Assembly (NCBI RefSeq): GCF_005405365.1 | Contig: NZ_BJDX01000001.1 | Span: 1-64,000, forward strand | Length of the DNA: 64,000 bases | Direction: 5' to 3' | DNA from: Enterococcus xiangfangensis | GTDB lineage: Bacteria > Bacillota > Bacilli > Lactobacillales > Enterococcaceae | In this document: positions 46,310 to 55,994 of the stretch, one piece after another | Layout: each line of letters starts with the position of its first letter | Position numbering within the stretch: position 1 is the first letter of the stretch | Translations under genes and position numbers: made by a program | Notes under the pieces: generated by a model | The model's database searches: none | What the model saw: the letters and a program-made list of their open reading frames with translations, nothing else | Told to the model about the DNA's origin: nothing

Positions 46310-48247
46310 TTAGCTGCGACTTAGATTGTTGATATCCGCTTTGATTGCTTCAATAAACATATTTAAATCTTGTGCTGCTTGTTCATCACTACCGTAGCGG
46401 CGAACATTGACTGAAGCATCTTCCACTTCCTTATCGCCGATAACTAATAGGTAAGGGATTTTTTGTGTTTGAGCTTGGCGAATCTTATAGCCAAGTTTTT
46501 CATTACGGTCATCAACCTCGACACGAACACCTTCACGAACCAAACGATCTTTCACTTCATAAGCATAATCGCCATGATGTTCTGGTGAGACTGGTAAGAT
46601 TGCTACTTGTTCTGGTGCCAACCAAGTTGGGAAAGCACCTTTGTATTGTTCGATTAAGTAAGCAGTAAAGCGTTCCATTGTTGAAACGACACTGCGGTGA
46701 ACAACGACTGGACGATGATCTTTACCATCTTCACCCACATAAGTTAAGTCAAAACGTTCAGGCAATAAGAAGTCAAATTGGATTGTAGATAATGTTTCTT
46801 CAGTTCCTAATGCTGTCAACACTTGAACGTCAAGTTTTGGACCATAGAAGGCCGCTTCGCCATCTGCTTCAAAGTATTCAAAGCCGGATTCATCCATTAC
46901 TTCTTTTAATAGACTTTGCGAAGTTTCCCACATTTGATCGTCATCGAAATATTTTTCAGTATTTTCTGGATCACGATAGCTTAGACGGAAACGATAGTCA
47001 TCAAAACCAAAATCTTTGTATACTTCTAAGATCAAGTCTAATGTACGACGGAATTCCTCTTTGATTTGATCTGGACGAACAAAGACGTGCGCATCGTTCA
47101 TTGTCATTTCACGAACACGTTGCAAGCCTGATAGCGCACCTGATTTTTCATAACGGTGGTCCATCCCAAGTTCAGCGATGCGGATTGGCAATTCGCGGTA
47201 TGAATGGATATGATTTTTATAAATCATCATATGATGCGGGCAATTCATTGGACGTAAAACTAATGATTCTTCGCCGTCACCCATATCCATGATTGGGAAC
47301 ATGTCTTCTTTATAATGATCCCAGTGACCAGAAGTTTTGTATAGACTTGTATCTGCTAAAACGGGCGTATAAACATGTTCATAACCCATTGAAATTTCTT
47401 TGTCCACAATGTAACGTTCGATAACACGGCGAATCGTTGCACCTTTTGGCAACCAGAATGGCAGACCTGAACCAACTTCTTGTGAGATCATGAATAAATC
47501 TAATTCTTTTCCTAGTTTACGATGGTCGCGTTCTTTAGCTTCTTCACGCATTTTCAAGAAATGGTCTAAATCTGCTTGATTGAAGAAAGCTGTTCCGTAA
47601 ACCCGTTGCATCATTTGGTTATCGGAATTTCCGCGCCAGTAAGCTCCGGCAACTGATAGTAATTTAACGATTTTGATTTTTCCTGTTGATGGTACGTGTG
47701 GTCCACGACATAAGTCAGTGAATTCTCCTTGAGTATACGCCGTGATCACTTCGTCTTCTGGCAGATCAGAAATCAATTCTACTTTGTAAGGATCATAGCT
47801 GAAGAAATCTAAAGCTTCTTGACGGCTCATCACTTTGCGCTCGATTGGTAGATTTTCTTTGATGATTTTCTTCATTTCTTGTTCAATTGCTGGGAAATCT
47901 TCTTCGCTAAGTTGATTTTCTCCGTTATCAGTATCGTAATAGAACCCTGTTTCAATCGCTGGTCCCACACCAAAATGCATATTCGGGAATAGACGACGAA
48001 CTGCTTGTGCCATTAAATGGGCACTTGAATGACGAACGAGCGGTAATGCTTCTTCATCTTTTTCAGTCACGATTTTCAATTCCGCATCTTCTTCAATTGC
48101 ACGATTTAAATCTTCTAACTCGCCGTTTACTACAACAGCCAATGCATTTTTTGCTAATGAATTAGAAATACTTTTTGCGATCTCTAAGCCAGTAACACCA
48201 TTGTCAAATTCTTTTATTGATCCATCTGGAAATGAAATTTTTACCAT
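46310..48247 (-). CDS. thrS: Threonyl-tRNA synthetase
   Basis: Class II synthetase charging tRNA-Thr. From the ATG at 48247 it has 645 residues: a TGS domain ([20 protein letters not shown]), an editing domain with [17 protein letters not shown] near 72-88, the catalytic core with [13 protein letters not shown] near 333-345, and a C-terminal anticodon domain. The zinc ligand Cys of the NCPHH motif is present. A reading that starts 29 codons earlier translates the T-box terminator and is rejected. It is controlled by the threonine T-box upstream. Confidence 0.97.
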   Translation of the reverse strand: MVKISFPDGSIKEFDNGVTGLEIAKSISNSLAKNALAVVVNGELEDLNRAIEEDAELKIVTEKDEEALPLVRHSSAHLMAQAVRRLFPNMHFGVGPAIETGFYYDTDNGENQLSEEDFPAIEQEMKKIIKENLPIERKVMSRQEALDFFSYDPYKVELISDLPEDEVITAYTQGEFTDLCRGPHVPSTGKIKIVKLLSVAGAYWRGNSDNQMMQRVYGTAFFNQADLDHFLKMREEAKERDHRKLGKELDLFMISQEVGSGLPFWLPKGATIRRVIERYIVDKEISMGYEHVYTPVLADTSLYKTSGHWDHYKEDMFPIMDMGDGEESLVLRPMNCPHHMMIYKNHIHSYRELPIRIAELGMDHRYEKSGALSGLQRVREMTMNDAHVFVRPDQIKEEFRRTLDLILEVYKDFGFDDYRFRLSYRDPENTEKYFDDDQMWETSQSLLKEVMDESGFEYFEADGEAAFYGPKLDVQVLTALGTEETLSTIQFDFLLPERFDLTYVGEDGKDHRPVVVHRSVVSTMERFTAYLIEQYKGAFPTWLAPEQVAILPVSPEHHGDYAYEVKDRLVREGVRVEVDDRNEKLGYKIRQAQTQKIPYLLVIGDKEVEDASVNVRRYGSDEQAAQDLNMFIEAIKADINNLSRS

Positions 48248-48280
48248 CCTATAGTTCCCCCTTATGATTTTTGATTGATA

Positions 48281-48529
48281 AAAAAAAAGTCCTAGTACCG
48301 AAAACGGTACTAGGACGAATAAACGTGGTTCCACCTAATCTTTGAGCAGAATTTCTGCTCCTCACAAGCGATAACGGCGCTGTCCGCTGCTGCATTTGTG
48401 CAACAGTCTCTGAAAGTGGTCATCCCTTGCGCTTGTCTGGAAAAGTCTCAGCCGTGCTTTTCCTCTCTGATAAACAGCTTTCAAGTTCAGGTGTCTTTCT
48501 TCATCAATCATTTACAATGTCATTATAAA
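48281..48529 (-). promoter_or_regulatory. T-box leader (threonine) of thrS with its promoter
   Basis: On the minus strand the T-box AGGTGGAACCACG lies at about 48323-48335. A terminator with stem CCTAGTACCG / CGGTACTAGG and eight U follows at 48281-48314. The specifier context GACCACTTTCAGAG puts ACC (threonine) at 48418-48420. TATAAT at 48524-48529 with TTGCAT about 18 nt further upstream is the probable promoter. The identity of the downstream gene confirms the specificity. Confidence 0.94.
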
Positions 48530-48563
48530 CACTTATCGATTTGAAATGCAAGCATAATATTTA

Positions 48564-48740
48564 TTATTTCCATTTTCCGCCTTGTGCATACTTACCTTTT
48601 TGCATCTCATTGATGATTACATGGATATTTTCTTTTGGCGCACCGACGTTTTTTGAAATCGCCTCTGTTACTTCTTCGACCATCTTAGTTAACTGTTCTT
48701 CTGTTCTTCCTTCGACTAATTCAATGTGGACAAATGGCAT
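48564..48740 (-). CDS. 4-oxalocrotonate tautomerase family protein
   Basis: A 58-residue protein starting [16 protein letters not shown]; Pro2 becomes the catalytic N-terminal proline after Met removal, as throughout the family. ..[19 protein letters not shown].. is the conserved central part. Hexameric tautomerases of this type are common in Lactobacillales without a catechol pathway, so the physiological substrate is unknown. AAAGGAG lies 9 nt before the ATG. The gene stands alone between the thrS leader and a small unknown gene. Confidence 0.9.
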   Translation of the reverse strand: MPFVHIELVEGRTEEQLTKMVEEVTEAISKNVGAPKENIHVIINEMQKGKYAQGGKWK

Positions 48741-48822
48741 AATAAATCGCTCCTTTATTTTTTTATTTCTATTGTTTTATTTTAGCACAAATAGTCTTAA
48801 AATGAAGATTCCTTCTGAAAAA

Positions 48823-48999
48823 CTACTTTTCAGACCATAAAATGATTTCATCGACCGAATAATATAGCTGCTGCTGACCACTAAAACGGATCAAGTATTT
48901 TTCTTGCCGCTTGTCATAAAAAACGATCACACCGTAAATGTCTTTAAAAGGACCGTTTGTTACCGTGACACTCTCGCCTAGTTTAAATTGTTCCACCAA
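48823..48999 (-). CDS. Small hypothetical protein with an SH3/KOW-like segment
   Basis: About 58 residues (VEQFKLGESVTVTNGPFKDI at the N-terminus). GESVTVTNGPFKDIYGVI resembles the KOW-type beta-turn seen in RNA-binding SH3-like domains, which is only a resemblance. The start is unclear: GGAGG at 49010-49014 best fits a TTG at 48999; GTG at 48996 and ATG at 49008 are alternatives, and the longest reading from 49062 has no site. The family is not recognised. Confidence 0.55.
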   Translation of the reverse strand: MVEQFKLGESVTVTNGPFKDIYGVIVFYDKRQEKYLIRFSGQQQLYYSVDEIILWSEK

Positions 49000-49142
49000 A
49001 CATCCCATCCCTCCGATTTCACTTCTTGCTTCAAGCATAAATAGTTCTGATAAAATTGTCAAAGATTGTCTTTATGATTCAAATTAGTATTGTTAACCCT
49101 TTCATCATGGTAAAGTAGACCTATCAGATTGGAGGAAAACGC

Positions 49143-49553
49143 ATGGATATCTATTTGCATTTTAAAGATCAAGCAGCTGAAGCCATTACTTTTTACGAAG
49201 ATGTTTTTAAGACAAAACCGGCTCAAATCATGACATTTGGCCAAATGCCCCACGATGATAACACCCCCGTCGATGATTCTATCAAAGATTTAGTATTGCA
49301 CGCGAACTTGCAGATCAATGATACAAATGTCATGATCTCTGACAGTCCGGAAAGTCTAACATCACCGAGAGTTATCGGAAATAATGTGGCTTTGGTTTTC
49401 AACGCAAAAACTGCTGGAGAAGCCTTAGAGATTTTTCAACAATTAGCAGAAAACGGAACCGTGTTACTGCCTCTAGAAAAAACATTTTGGGCAGAATTAT
49501 ACGGAATGGTCAAAGATCAATATGGCGTAAATTGGTATATCAATTTTCTATAA
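49143..49553 (+). CDS. VOC-superfamily protein, PhnB/glyoxalase type
   Basis: A 136-residue single VOC domain: MDIYLHFKDQAAEAITFYED, FGQMPHDD, and the C-terminal ELYGMVKDQYGVNWYINF typical of PhnB-like (3-demethylubiquinone-9 methyltransferase-like) proteins. Metal-dependent VOC enzymes include glyoxalases, dioxygenases and antibiotic-resistance proteins, and no substrate can be assigned. GGAGG lies 7 nt before the ATG. It is followed 12 nt later by a two-domain relative, so both are probably cotranscribed. Confidence 0.87.
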   Translation: MDIYLHFKDQAAEAITFYEDVFKTKPAQIMTFGQMPHDDNTPVDDSIKDLVLHANLQINDTNVMISDSPESLTSPRVIGNNVALVFNAKTAGEALEIFQQLAENGTVLLPLEKTFWAELYGMVKDQYGVNWYINFL

Positions 49554-49565
49554 GGAGGGAACTTT

Positions 49566-50438
49566 ATGGAACAGCAATTTGGTTGTTGTTTATGGTTTGA
49601 CGGGCAGCTAGCTGAAGCTGCCGATTTTTATACTTCGACTTTTGAAAATAGCCGAATAAAAGATCAAACTTATTATATTACAGATGAGCATGGCACGATT
49701 GGTGATTTACTGACGATCACATTGGATTTAGCAGGCTGTGAATTTCTTTTACTAAATGGCGGGGATACTTTTAAACCGACTCCGGCAATCTCGTATGTTG
49801 TTAACTGCGAAAACGAAGAGCAGCTCAATCGTGTTTGGCAAGAGTTAAATCATGACAGTCAAACATTGATGCCATTGATGGATTACCCAGAACTGGGAAA
49901 ATATGGTTGGACCAATGACCGTTATGGTTTTTCATGGCAAGTTCGTTTAGAAGGAACCGCACAAACGATCGTCCCCTGTATCATGTTTGCGAATAAAAAT
50001 TTTGGCCTGGCTCAAGCCGCAATCGATGAATGGATCACAGCCTTTGGCGGAAAACAAAATTTTGCCGTCAAAGAAGGCGAACATCTGCGAGCAGCCGGCT
50101 TCCAACTACGAGGGCAAGATCTGATCGTTATGGACAGTCCAGAAAAACATACTTTTGATTTTTCTATGGGAAATTCCTTTTACTTCTATTTCAACGATCA
50201 AGCCGACATCGATCACGTCTGGGATGCGATCACTACTGCTGGAAAAGAATGGCCCTGCGGCTGGATGGAAGATCGTTACGGTGTTTATTGGCAAACAGTT
50301 AATAAGCAACTGCTCGCTTGGACTAACGATCCTGATCAAGAAAAAGCAAAACGTGCGACCCAAGAGCTGTATAAAATGAAAAAAATCGACCTTGCTCAAA
50401 TCCAGCGAGCACATGATGGAATAATCGGATCAGATTAA
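49566..50438 (+). CDS. Tandem two-domain VOC protein, PhnB type
   Basis: 290 residues holding two PhnB-like VOC domains in series: residues about 1-133 (QFGCCLWFDGQLAEAADFYT ... YGWTNDRYGFSWQV) and about 137-255 (VPCIMFANKNFGLAQAAIDE ... WMEDRYGVYWQT). A helical tail follows. Together with the preceding gene this makes three VOC domains of one subfamily side by side, pointing to local duplication. The ribosome binding site is AAGGAGGG. The substrate is unknown. A strong terminator follows. Confidence 0.87.
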   Translation: MEQQFGCCLWFDGQLAEAADFYTSTFENSRIKDQTYYITDEHGTIGDLLTITLDLAGCEFLLLNGGDTFKPTPAISYVVNCENEEQLNRVWQELNHDSQTLMPLMDYPELGKYGWTNDRYGFSWQVRLEGTAQTIVPCIMFANKNFGLAQAAIDEWITAFGGKQNFAVKEGEHLRAAGFQLRGQDLIVMDSPEKHTFDFSMGNSFYFYFNDQADIDHVWDAITTAGKEWPCGWMEDRYGVYWQTVNKQLLAWTNDPDQEKAKRATQELYKMKKIDLAQIQRAHDGIIGSD

Positions 50439-50443
50439 CGATC

Positions 50444-50470
50444 AGCTGCGGTATATCCGCAGCTTTTTTT
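50444..50470 (+). terminator. Intrinsic terminator after the VOC genes
   Basis: AGCTGCGG / CCGCAGCT stem, a short loop, and seven or more T on the plus strand, 6 nt past the stop. Confidence 0.93.
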
Positions 50471-50486
50471 CGTAAAAATCAACTTT

Positions 50487-50516
50487 TTGCTTCTCTTCCT
50501 TCTTATATGCTATACT
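50487..50516 (+). promoter_or_regulatory. Promoter of the HelD-like gene
   Basis: TTGCTT (50487-50492), 18 nt, TATACT (50511-50516) preceded by TGC (extended -10). It lies between the upstream terminator and the gene, giving a leader of about 40 nt. Confidence 0.65.
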
Positions 50517-50563
50517 ATTATGCTGTTATAAACAGTGGATGGAAAAATAAAGGGGGATGCTCA

Positions 50564-52846
50564 ATGAACGCACGAGAATACGAACAAGAGCACGTCCAAC
50601 AAACAAGCGCTTTGATCCAACAGGAACTAGCCTTTTTGGACAACCAAAAGAAAGAAACCAAAACAAAATTTGATACTGGTATGTTAGAAAATGCCGGACA
50701 AAGAATTCAAGGTGGTTCCTTCGAGGCTTTGGCTGAGACAATGGCAGATACAAGACAGCATGAGGCTGAATTACTTTTACGTTATCAGACACTTGCTTCT
50801 CAGGAAAAACGGCAAAGAGTACTTAAATTGATGGGAGAAAATCCTTACTTTGCCCGAATCGATTTTAAAGAAGATCAAGAAACCGAGACCCTTTATTTAG
50901 GAATCGCTTCTTTGCGGGATACGCAGGAAGAAACGGTTGTAATCGACTGGCGTGCACCAATCGCCAATCTTTATTATGAAGGCACATTAGGGCAGACAGA
51001 ATATGAAGCGCATGACGCGATCATCCCAATTGAACTGCAATTGAAACGACAATTCAAGATTCGCGAAGGACAAATTTTATCGATGGTGGACACATCAGAA
51101 GCGATCAACGATGATTTTCTTTTGGAGATTTTAGATGAAGCATCTTCGAATCATATGAAAAATATCGTGGCTACAATCCAACGTTCACAAAATGAGATTA
51201 TTCGTGATGCAAGAAGCAAAGTCTTAGTAGTTGAGGGAATCGCCGGCAGCGGAAAAACATCTGCCTTGCTGCAACGAGTCGCCTACTTGCTTTATCACAA
51301 CCGCAAATGGTTAGACAACGAACAAGTTTTACTGTTTTCTCCTAACCATATCTTTTCAGATTATATCTCGACTGTTTTGCCATCATTAGGCGAAAGCGGC
51401 ATCCCAACTGAGACATTCAAAACATTTCTGAGTGCCTTATTGCCAACCTATCAGATTCATACGGAAGAAAGTCATGAAGAAGTCTTTCTTTCTGGTCAAG
51501 ACGATCGAATTTTACGCGCTAAAAGCAGTTTTGCAATCGTCCAAGAATTGTATAACTATATCGAAAAAATTGCGACATTTGGACCTTTATTCCGTGATCT
51601 TAAATTAAAACAAGAAGTTTTGATCTCGAGAAAACAAATTCGCGATTGGTATCAAGAAGCCAATCCTGAGCTACCGATGTATCAACGAATGCAATTATTG
51701 CAAACAAAACTTTTGAAAAAGCTAGGCGGCTTAGAAAAAGATGAGATGAAAAAAGATTGGGCCAAAGAAGCTGCTGATGAATTAATCGAAGCTGCTTTTG
51801 TCAATAATCCTGATATGGAAGATTCAGAAAAAGCGGAACGTCGGCTGCGTCGTCAGATGACTCAAAAAGTCGTCCGAAAAAAACTAAAACCTCTACGCAG
51901 ACAGATCACTCGGTATGGTTTTATCAACTATGCAAAACAATATCTCCATTTCTTGCAAAATGTCTCAAATCGTTTGTTGGCACATTATCAATTGACACAA
52001 GAAGATTGGAAATTGATGCTTGAAGAACTATTGAACGATTTTAAACGAAAAGATCTTAGTTTAGAAGATGGAACATTGTTGTTTTTATTGATGAAATCGA
52101 TCCATCCGTTAGATGTGAAGCAAAAGGCCCGCTTCATTTTTATCGATGAAATGCAAGACTTCTCTCCTGCACAAGTCGCTCTGCTGCGCCATTTATATCC
52201 TAAAGCAACTTACACTTTGTGTGGCGATTTGAATCAGAAAGTTTTTGGAAATGAAAGTATGGTCCATTCTTTAGCACAGATTTTCCCTGATCAATCATTG
52301 ACTCATTTTGAACTAACTACTAGTTATCGTTCAACTGAAGAGATCACAAATTTTGCCAACCAATTTCTAACGCAAGAAAATCGTGTGGAATTGACGGCTC
52401 GTGTCGGCGATCTGCCAAAAGTTTATTATACAAATGACTCTCGACAAATGATTGACGGCTTGATCCAACAGATTGAAGAGACTGCTGAAACAGCCAAATA
52501 TTGGCGGACAGCTATCATCGCTAAAACAGTCGAAGAATGCCAAGCTCTTTACGACCAATTGACTCCTGAACAAAAAACTCAGGTTCAACTGCTGGTCGAC
52601 GAAGAAGACTTCATGAAAAAGAACCTGATCATCATTCCGACTTATTTAGCGAAGGGATTAGAATTTGACCGAGTATTTGCTTGGAATGTCTCACCTGAAA
52701 ATTACCATACGGAACAAGACAAACTGATTCTTTATACTGTCTGCACCCGTGCGATGCATGAATTGAATCTGTTAGTTATCGGTAACCAAAGTCCATTATT
52801 GGAAATGATCCCAACAGATCTTTATGTTCAAAAATCACTAAATTAA
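50564..52846 (+). CDS. helD: HelD-like SF1 helicase / RNA polymerase-associated ATPase
   Basis: A 760-residue UvrD-like superfamily 1 ATPase. Order: N-terminal helical region (MNAREYEQEHVQQTSALIQQ), Walker A EGIAGSGKTSALLQRV near 222-237, Walker B/Q motif FIDEMQDFSPAQ near 525-536, motif IV LTTSYRSTEEI near 585, and motifs V/VI AKGLEFDRVF and VCTRAMHEL near 695-735. HelD in B. subtilis binds RNA polymerase and releases stalled complexes; the domain order here fits that family better than UvrD/PcrA/RecB. AAGGGGGA lies before the ATG at 50564; the reading from 50507 lacks a site. It is monocistronic. Confidence 0.88.
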   Translation: MNAREYEQEHVQQTSALIQQELAFLDNQKKETKTKFDTGMLENAGQRIQGGSFEALAETMADTRQHEAELLLRYQTLASQEKRQRVLKLMGENPYFARIDFKEDQETETLYLGIASLRDTQEETVVIDWRAPIANLYYEGTLGQTEYEAHDAIIPIELQLKRQFKIREGQILSMVDTSEAINDDFLLEILDEASSNHMKNIVATIQRSQNEIIRDARSKVLVVEGIAGSGKTSALLQRVAYLLYHNRKWLDNEQVLLFSPNHIFSDYISTVLPSLGESGIPTETFKTFLSALLPTYQIHTEESHEEVFLSGQDDRILRAKSSFAIVQELYNYIEKIATFGPLFRDLKLKQEVLISRKQIRDWYQEANPELPMYQRMQLLQTKLLKKLGGLEKDEMKKDWAKEAADELIEAAFVNNPDMEDSEKAERRLRRQMTQKVVRKKLKPLRRQITRYGFINYAKQYLHFLQNVSNRLLAHYQLTQEDWKLMLEELLNDFKRKDLSLEDGTLLFLLMKSIHPLDVKQKARFIFIDEMQDFSPAQVALLRHLYPKATYTLCGDLNQKVFGNESMVHSLAQIFPDQSLTHFELTTSYRSTEEITNFANQFLTQENRVELTARVGDLPKVYYTNDSRQMIDGLIQQIEETAETAKYWRTAIIAKTVEECQALYDQLTPEQKTQVQLLVDEEDFMKKNLIIIPTYLAKGLEFDRVFAWNVSPENYHTEQDKLILYTVCTRAMHELNLLVIGNQSPLLEMIPTDLYVQKSLN

Positions 52847-52848
52847 TC

Positions 52849-52895
52849 AAACAACTCGGTGAAGAGTCCTTCACCGAGTTGTTTGGTCTTTGATT
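52849..52895 (+). terminator. Intrinsic terminator after the HelD-like gene
   Basis: A 16-bp perfect stem (AAACAACTCGGTGAAG and its complement) with an AGTC loop and a T-rich tail on the plus strand. Confidence 0.9.
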
Positions 52896-52902
52896 TATTT
52901 GC

Positions 52903-52943
52903 AAAAAATAAGCGGGTGTGACAAGGCTTCTGTCACACCCGCT
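52903..52943 (-). terminator. Intrinsic terminator after the YebC-family gene
   Basis: A 13-bp perfect stem (AGCGGGTGTGACA / TGTCACACCCGCT) and a TATTTTTT tail on the minus strand, 7 nt past the stop. It converges with the terminator of the upstream plus-strand gene. Confidence 0.93.
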
Positions 52944-52950
52944 AGTTGCT

Positions 52951-53670
52951 TTAATCTTCTAATTCCACATTGTGATAGATTTGCTGAACATCTTCTAATT
53001 CATCCAACACATCGATCATTTTTTCGAATTTCTCTAGATCTTCGCCAGTCAAAGTTACTTCATTTTGTGGAATCATTTGCATTTCAGCAACTGAAAATTC
53101 GGTGATTCCTTTTTCTTTTAAGGCTTCTTGAATCGCGTTAAAATCTTCCGGTTCGCCGTGAACGATGATTTGCCCCTCTTCATCTACTACATCACGAACA
53201 TCGATCTCTTTATCCATCAAGTATTCCAAAATTTCATCGGCATCCTCGCCGGCAAAACCAAATAATGCGGTGTTGTCGAACATATAAGCGACTGCACCAG
53301 AAACACCCATGTTCCCGCCGTTTTTACCAAAGGCTGCACGAACATCTGACGCTGTCCGGTTGACATTGTTTGTCAGCGCATCAACGATCACCATTGAACC
53401 ATTAGGGCCAAAGCCTTCGTAACGCAACTCTTGGAAAGTTTCGTCGCCAGAACCTTTCGCTTTTTCAATTGCTCGATCAATGATATGTTTTGGAACATTA
53501 TACGTTTTCGCACGTTCAATAACAAAACGTAATTTTTGATTTGCATGCGGATCAGGTTCACCTGATTTTGCTGCTGCATAAATCTCAATTCCAAATTTAG
53601 CGTAAATTTTACTGTTGTTTGCATCCTTCGCGGTCTTTTTAGCCACGATATTCGCCCATTTACGTCCCAT
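52951..53670 (-). CDS. YebC/PmpR-family protein, YeeN subgroup
   Basis: 239 residues starting [20 protein letters not shown], which marks the YeeN-like branch of the YebC/TACO1 family (the other branch starts MAGHSKW). The three-domain family was long listed as transcriptional regulators; TACO1 and bacterial members are now linked to translation of proline-rich stretches. Which applies here is not evident. The conserved [20 protein letters not shown] segment lies near 84-103. The unit is monocistronic with its own terminator. Confidence 0.9.
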   Translation of the reverse strand: MGRKWANIVAKKTAKDANNSKIYAKFGIEIYAAAKSGEPDPHANQKLRFVIERAKTYNVPKHIIDRAIEKAKGSGDETFQELRYEGFGPNGSMVIVDALTNNVNRTASDVRAAFGKNGGNMGVSGAVAYMFDNTALFGFAGEDADEILEYLMDKEIDVRDVVDEEGQIIVHGEPEDFNAIQEALKEKGITEFSVAEMQMIPQNEVTLTGEDLEKFEKMIDVLDELEDVQQIYHNVELED

Positions 53671-53742
53671 ATTTTCACTTCTCTTTCGTTAATTTCATAC
53701 TTTCCCATTATAACGACTCGCTTACACTTTGGAAAGTATTTT

Positions 53743-54882
53743 TTATACTCGAATCGGAAATCGGCCGATTGTTTGCTCTTGCGGGTGGATCAATTGATAA
53801 ATTTGATCCGCACGATACGTTAAAAAATGCTTGTCTTTTTCTTGCTGACCGATCTTTGCGGCTATCGGCAACGTAACTTGTTTTTTTATTTGATTCAAAT
53901 ACTTCTGCCCTTGCTCTGTGAAACCTAAAATATGCAGCATCGAATTTTCTTGTTCTGCTTTTATTTCAGCAGCTTTCACTTGCAGCAAAACATAGGTCAG
54001 CAACCGTTGCAAGCGTGGTTTAGTATAGCGTTTCGTACGGATTGTTTGCAGAAATCCAGCAAAATTTGGTACAGCTTGTTCAACTAGCCGATGTTCCAGA
54101 CCTTCTGTCATTTGGTAAATTTCTCGAAGATCCGCTAAAGAATTTGCACGCAATTGATAATTTAAATACGGCCAAAAATCTTCCCATGAAATAGCTGTCC
54201 GTTTGAGTTCTTGCAGCATTTCCCTTGGGACAAATGCCGCCACTTCCTCACCAGCAAAAACGGCTTGTCTAATCCCCGTCGCACTGGCAAACTGATCTAC
54301 CGCTAATGTCTGATCATGATAGCCTTGATCTTTTCGCGGCAATGGGAAGATTTCCATTGGATGTTCATACGTCGCATTTTCTTTGGCATAACTCAAACCT
54401 AGCAGATGATTTGGCGGGAATTTTTGTGCTTGCGGATACAACCGAGAAACGACTTCAGCCATTTTTTCAGGATAGCTCCAACCGATCGGCAATTCATGAA
54501 AAAGTTGATCAATCGCTGCTTTTTCTTCAATAAAAAAACGACCATAACCGGCATAATCAAATACGATGTCACTGTCTGTACCAAAACAAAGCGCGTCGCA
54601 ATTTAAAGCCTGTAAAAATTTGATACTGCCTTTAGCAAAATAGTCGGCAGATTGAACCGCCCAGGCAAAAGGCAATTCGATCACCAGATCCACTCCATTT
54701 TGTAATGCGGTCTGGGCGCGTGCCCACTTGTCAACGATCGCCGGCTCTCCGCGCTGCAAAAAATTTCCGCTCATCACAGCTACTACAACATCCGCGCCGC
54801 TCAATTCGCGTGCTTTTTTCGCATGATAACGATGCCCGTTATGAAAGGGATTGTACTCCACCACAATTCCGCAACTTCGCAT
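53743..54882 (-). CDS. tmcAL: tRNA(Met) cytidine acetate ligase TmcAL (YlbM)
   Basis: Uses ATP and acetate to form N4-acetylcytidine at the wobble base of elongator tRNA-Met. From the ATG at 54882 it has 379 residues, with the nucleotidyltransferase start CGIVVEYNPFHNGHRYH near 4-20, VVAVMSGNFLQRGEPAIVDK near 33-52, and SATGIRQAV near 180. AAAGGAG lies 7 nt upstream; a longer reading starts 8 codons earlier. It lies downstream of the yqeG-rsfS-methyltransferase cluster, separated by a terminator. No clear terminator follows. Confidence 0.93.
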   Translation of the reverse strand: MRSCGIVVEYNPFHNGHRYHAKKARELSGADVVVAVMSGNFLQRGEPAIVDKWARAQTALQNGVDLVIELPFAWAVQSADYFAKGSIKFLQALNCDALCFGTDSDIVFDYAGYGRFFIEEKAAIDQLFHELPIGWSYPEKMAEVVSRLYPQAQKFPPNHLLGLSYAKENATYEHPMEIFPLPRKDQGYHDQTLAVDQFASATGIRQAVFAGEEVAAFVPREMLQELKRTAISWEDFWPYLNYQLRANSLADLREIYQMTEGLEHRLVEQAVPNFAGFLQTIRTKRYTKPRLQRLLTYVLLQVKAAEIKAEQENSMLHILGFTEQGQKYLNQIKKQVTLPIAAKIGQQEKDKHFLTYRADQIYQLIHPQEQTIGRFPIRV

Positions 54883-54903
54883 CTTACCGCTCCTTTCTAA
54901 TAA

Positions 54904-54927
54904 CAAAAAAACCGAGAGCGCTCTCGG
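54904..54927 (-). terminator. Intrinsic terminator after the methyltransferase gene
   Basis: Perfect 16-bp palindrome CCGAGAGCGCTCTCGG followed by TTTTTTT on the minus strand, touching the stop codon. Confidence 0.92.
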
Positions 54928-55656
54928 CTATTTTTGACAGACAAAAAACCAGCGTTTGCTTGTCTCATTAGGATGTTCATCAGTGAAATCGGCAAAAACT
55001 TCGACGTTAAAGCCGACTTCAGTCAACATTTTTTGATACAGTGCTAACGGATAAGTCCGTTCTTTGTGCAATTCATCGAATCGTTCAAACACTTCGTCTT
55101 CTTTTTTTACAAAGAAAGTCAAAAAGTGTTCGATACTATGCTCCTCTTCGCCAGAATAACTATCCCACAAAAAAGCGAACTCTTCTGTCTGATCGTGAAA
55201 ACTATACTCTGGAAAGACTTCGTCGATCTGATAGGTTGAATGTACATCAAAAATAAATGTTCCAGCTGATTTTAATAACTGATAGACACCAGCAAAAACT
55301 TGTTTGACTTGCTGAGCATTTTGCATGTAACAAAGCGAGTCGGAAAAACAAGTCACTGCCTGATACGTTCCGATATCCGTTAGATCCAGCATGTCGCCAG
55401 CGACCCAGTTGATTGCGACCTCTGCTTGGATCGCACGATCACTGGCTAGTGTCAACATTTCTTCTGACAAATCCAAGCCGGTCACTTCAAAGCCGTGCTC
55501 AGCAAAAGCAACAGCTAAGGCGCCTGTACCGCAAGCAAGTTCTAAAACTTGATCTGTTGATTTTGGCAAATGACGCAATGAAAAATCTAGCCACTGCTGA
55601 TACAGCGTATCATCCATTACTTCGTCATAGACAAAAGCAAACGTTTCATAAGCCAT
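54928..55656 (-). CDS. SAM-dependent class I methyltransferase
   Basis: 242 residues with the SAM-binding motif I QVLELACGTGALAVAFAEHG near 36-55, the acidic loop GLDLSEEM, and the post-I segment VTCFSDSLCYM near 101-111. Homologues follow rsfS in Firmicutes (YqeM in B. subtilis) and have no established substrate. The ATG overlaps the rsfS stop (TAATG), so translation is coupled; a GTG reading four codons earlier is less likely. It ends the yqeG-to-methyltransferase operon. Confidence 0.9.
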   Translation of the reverse strand: MAYETFAFVYDEVMDDTLYQQWLDFSLRHLPKSTDQVLELACGTGALAVAFAEHGFEVTGLDLSEEMLTLASDRAIQAEVAINWVAGDMLDLTDIGTYQAVTCFSDSLCYMQNAQQVKQVFAGVYQLLKSAGTFIFDVHSTYQIDEVFPEYSFHDQTEEFAFLWDSYSGEEEHSIEHFLTFFVKKEDEVFERFDELHKERTYPLALYQKMLTEVGFNVEVFADFTDEHPNETSKRWFFVCQK

Positions 55657-55994
55657 TAGTCTAACCACGCCTCAATGTTTTCAAGTGGTGCATCAGACCA
55701 TAATTTTTCTAAATTATAAAATTCGCGTTCAGAAGTACTGAAGACATGGACGATCACATCGCCTAAGTCGATTAAGACCCATTTTCCGCCATCTTTCCCT
55801 TCGACCCGTTTAACTTCAACTTGCGCTTCTTCTTCTTTATCCACGATTGCATCTACGATTGCGTTGATTTGACGATCAGAATTTGCTGAACAGATCATAA
55901 AATAATCCGCCAATAATGAAACTTGTGATACATCCAATGCCACGATATCAGTCGCTCGTTTTGAATCAGCTGCCTTCACGGCAATTTCTAACAT
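55656..55994 (-). CDS. rsfS: Ribosomal silencing factor RsfS
   Basis: Binds L14 on the 50S subunit and blocks subunit joining in starvation. From the ATG at 55994 it has 112 residues (MLEIAVKAADSKRATDIVAL ... DGGKWVLIDLGDVIVHVF). That ATG is 21 nt from the only ribosome binding site, AAGGAGGAGA. The in-frame codon 9 nt after the AGGAGG is ATA (56007-56009), which would add IESKN before this Met and align with the N-terminus I recall for B. subtilis YqeL. The real start may therefore be a non-AUG codon. It sits between yqeK and the methyltransferase gene as usual. Confidence 0.9.
   Translation of the reverse strand: MLEIAVKAADSKRATDIVALDVSQVSLLADYFMICSANSDRQINAIVDAIVDKEEEAQVEVKRVEGKDGGKWVLIDLGDVIVHVFSTSEREFYNLEKLWSDAPLENIEAWLD

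Noticed and set aside
48248-48334. N-terminal extension of thrS
   Set aside because: The extension translates the T-box terminator hairpin and its U-run; the ATG at 48247 gives the normal TGS-domain start.
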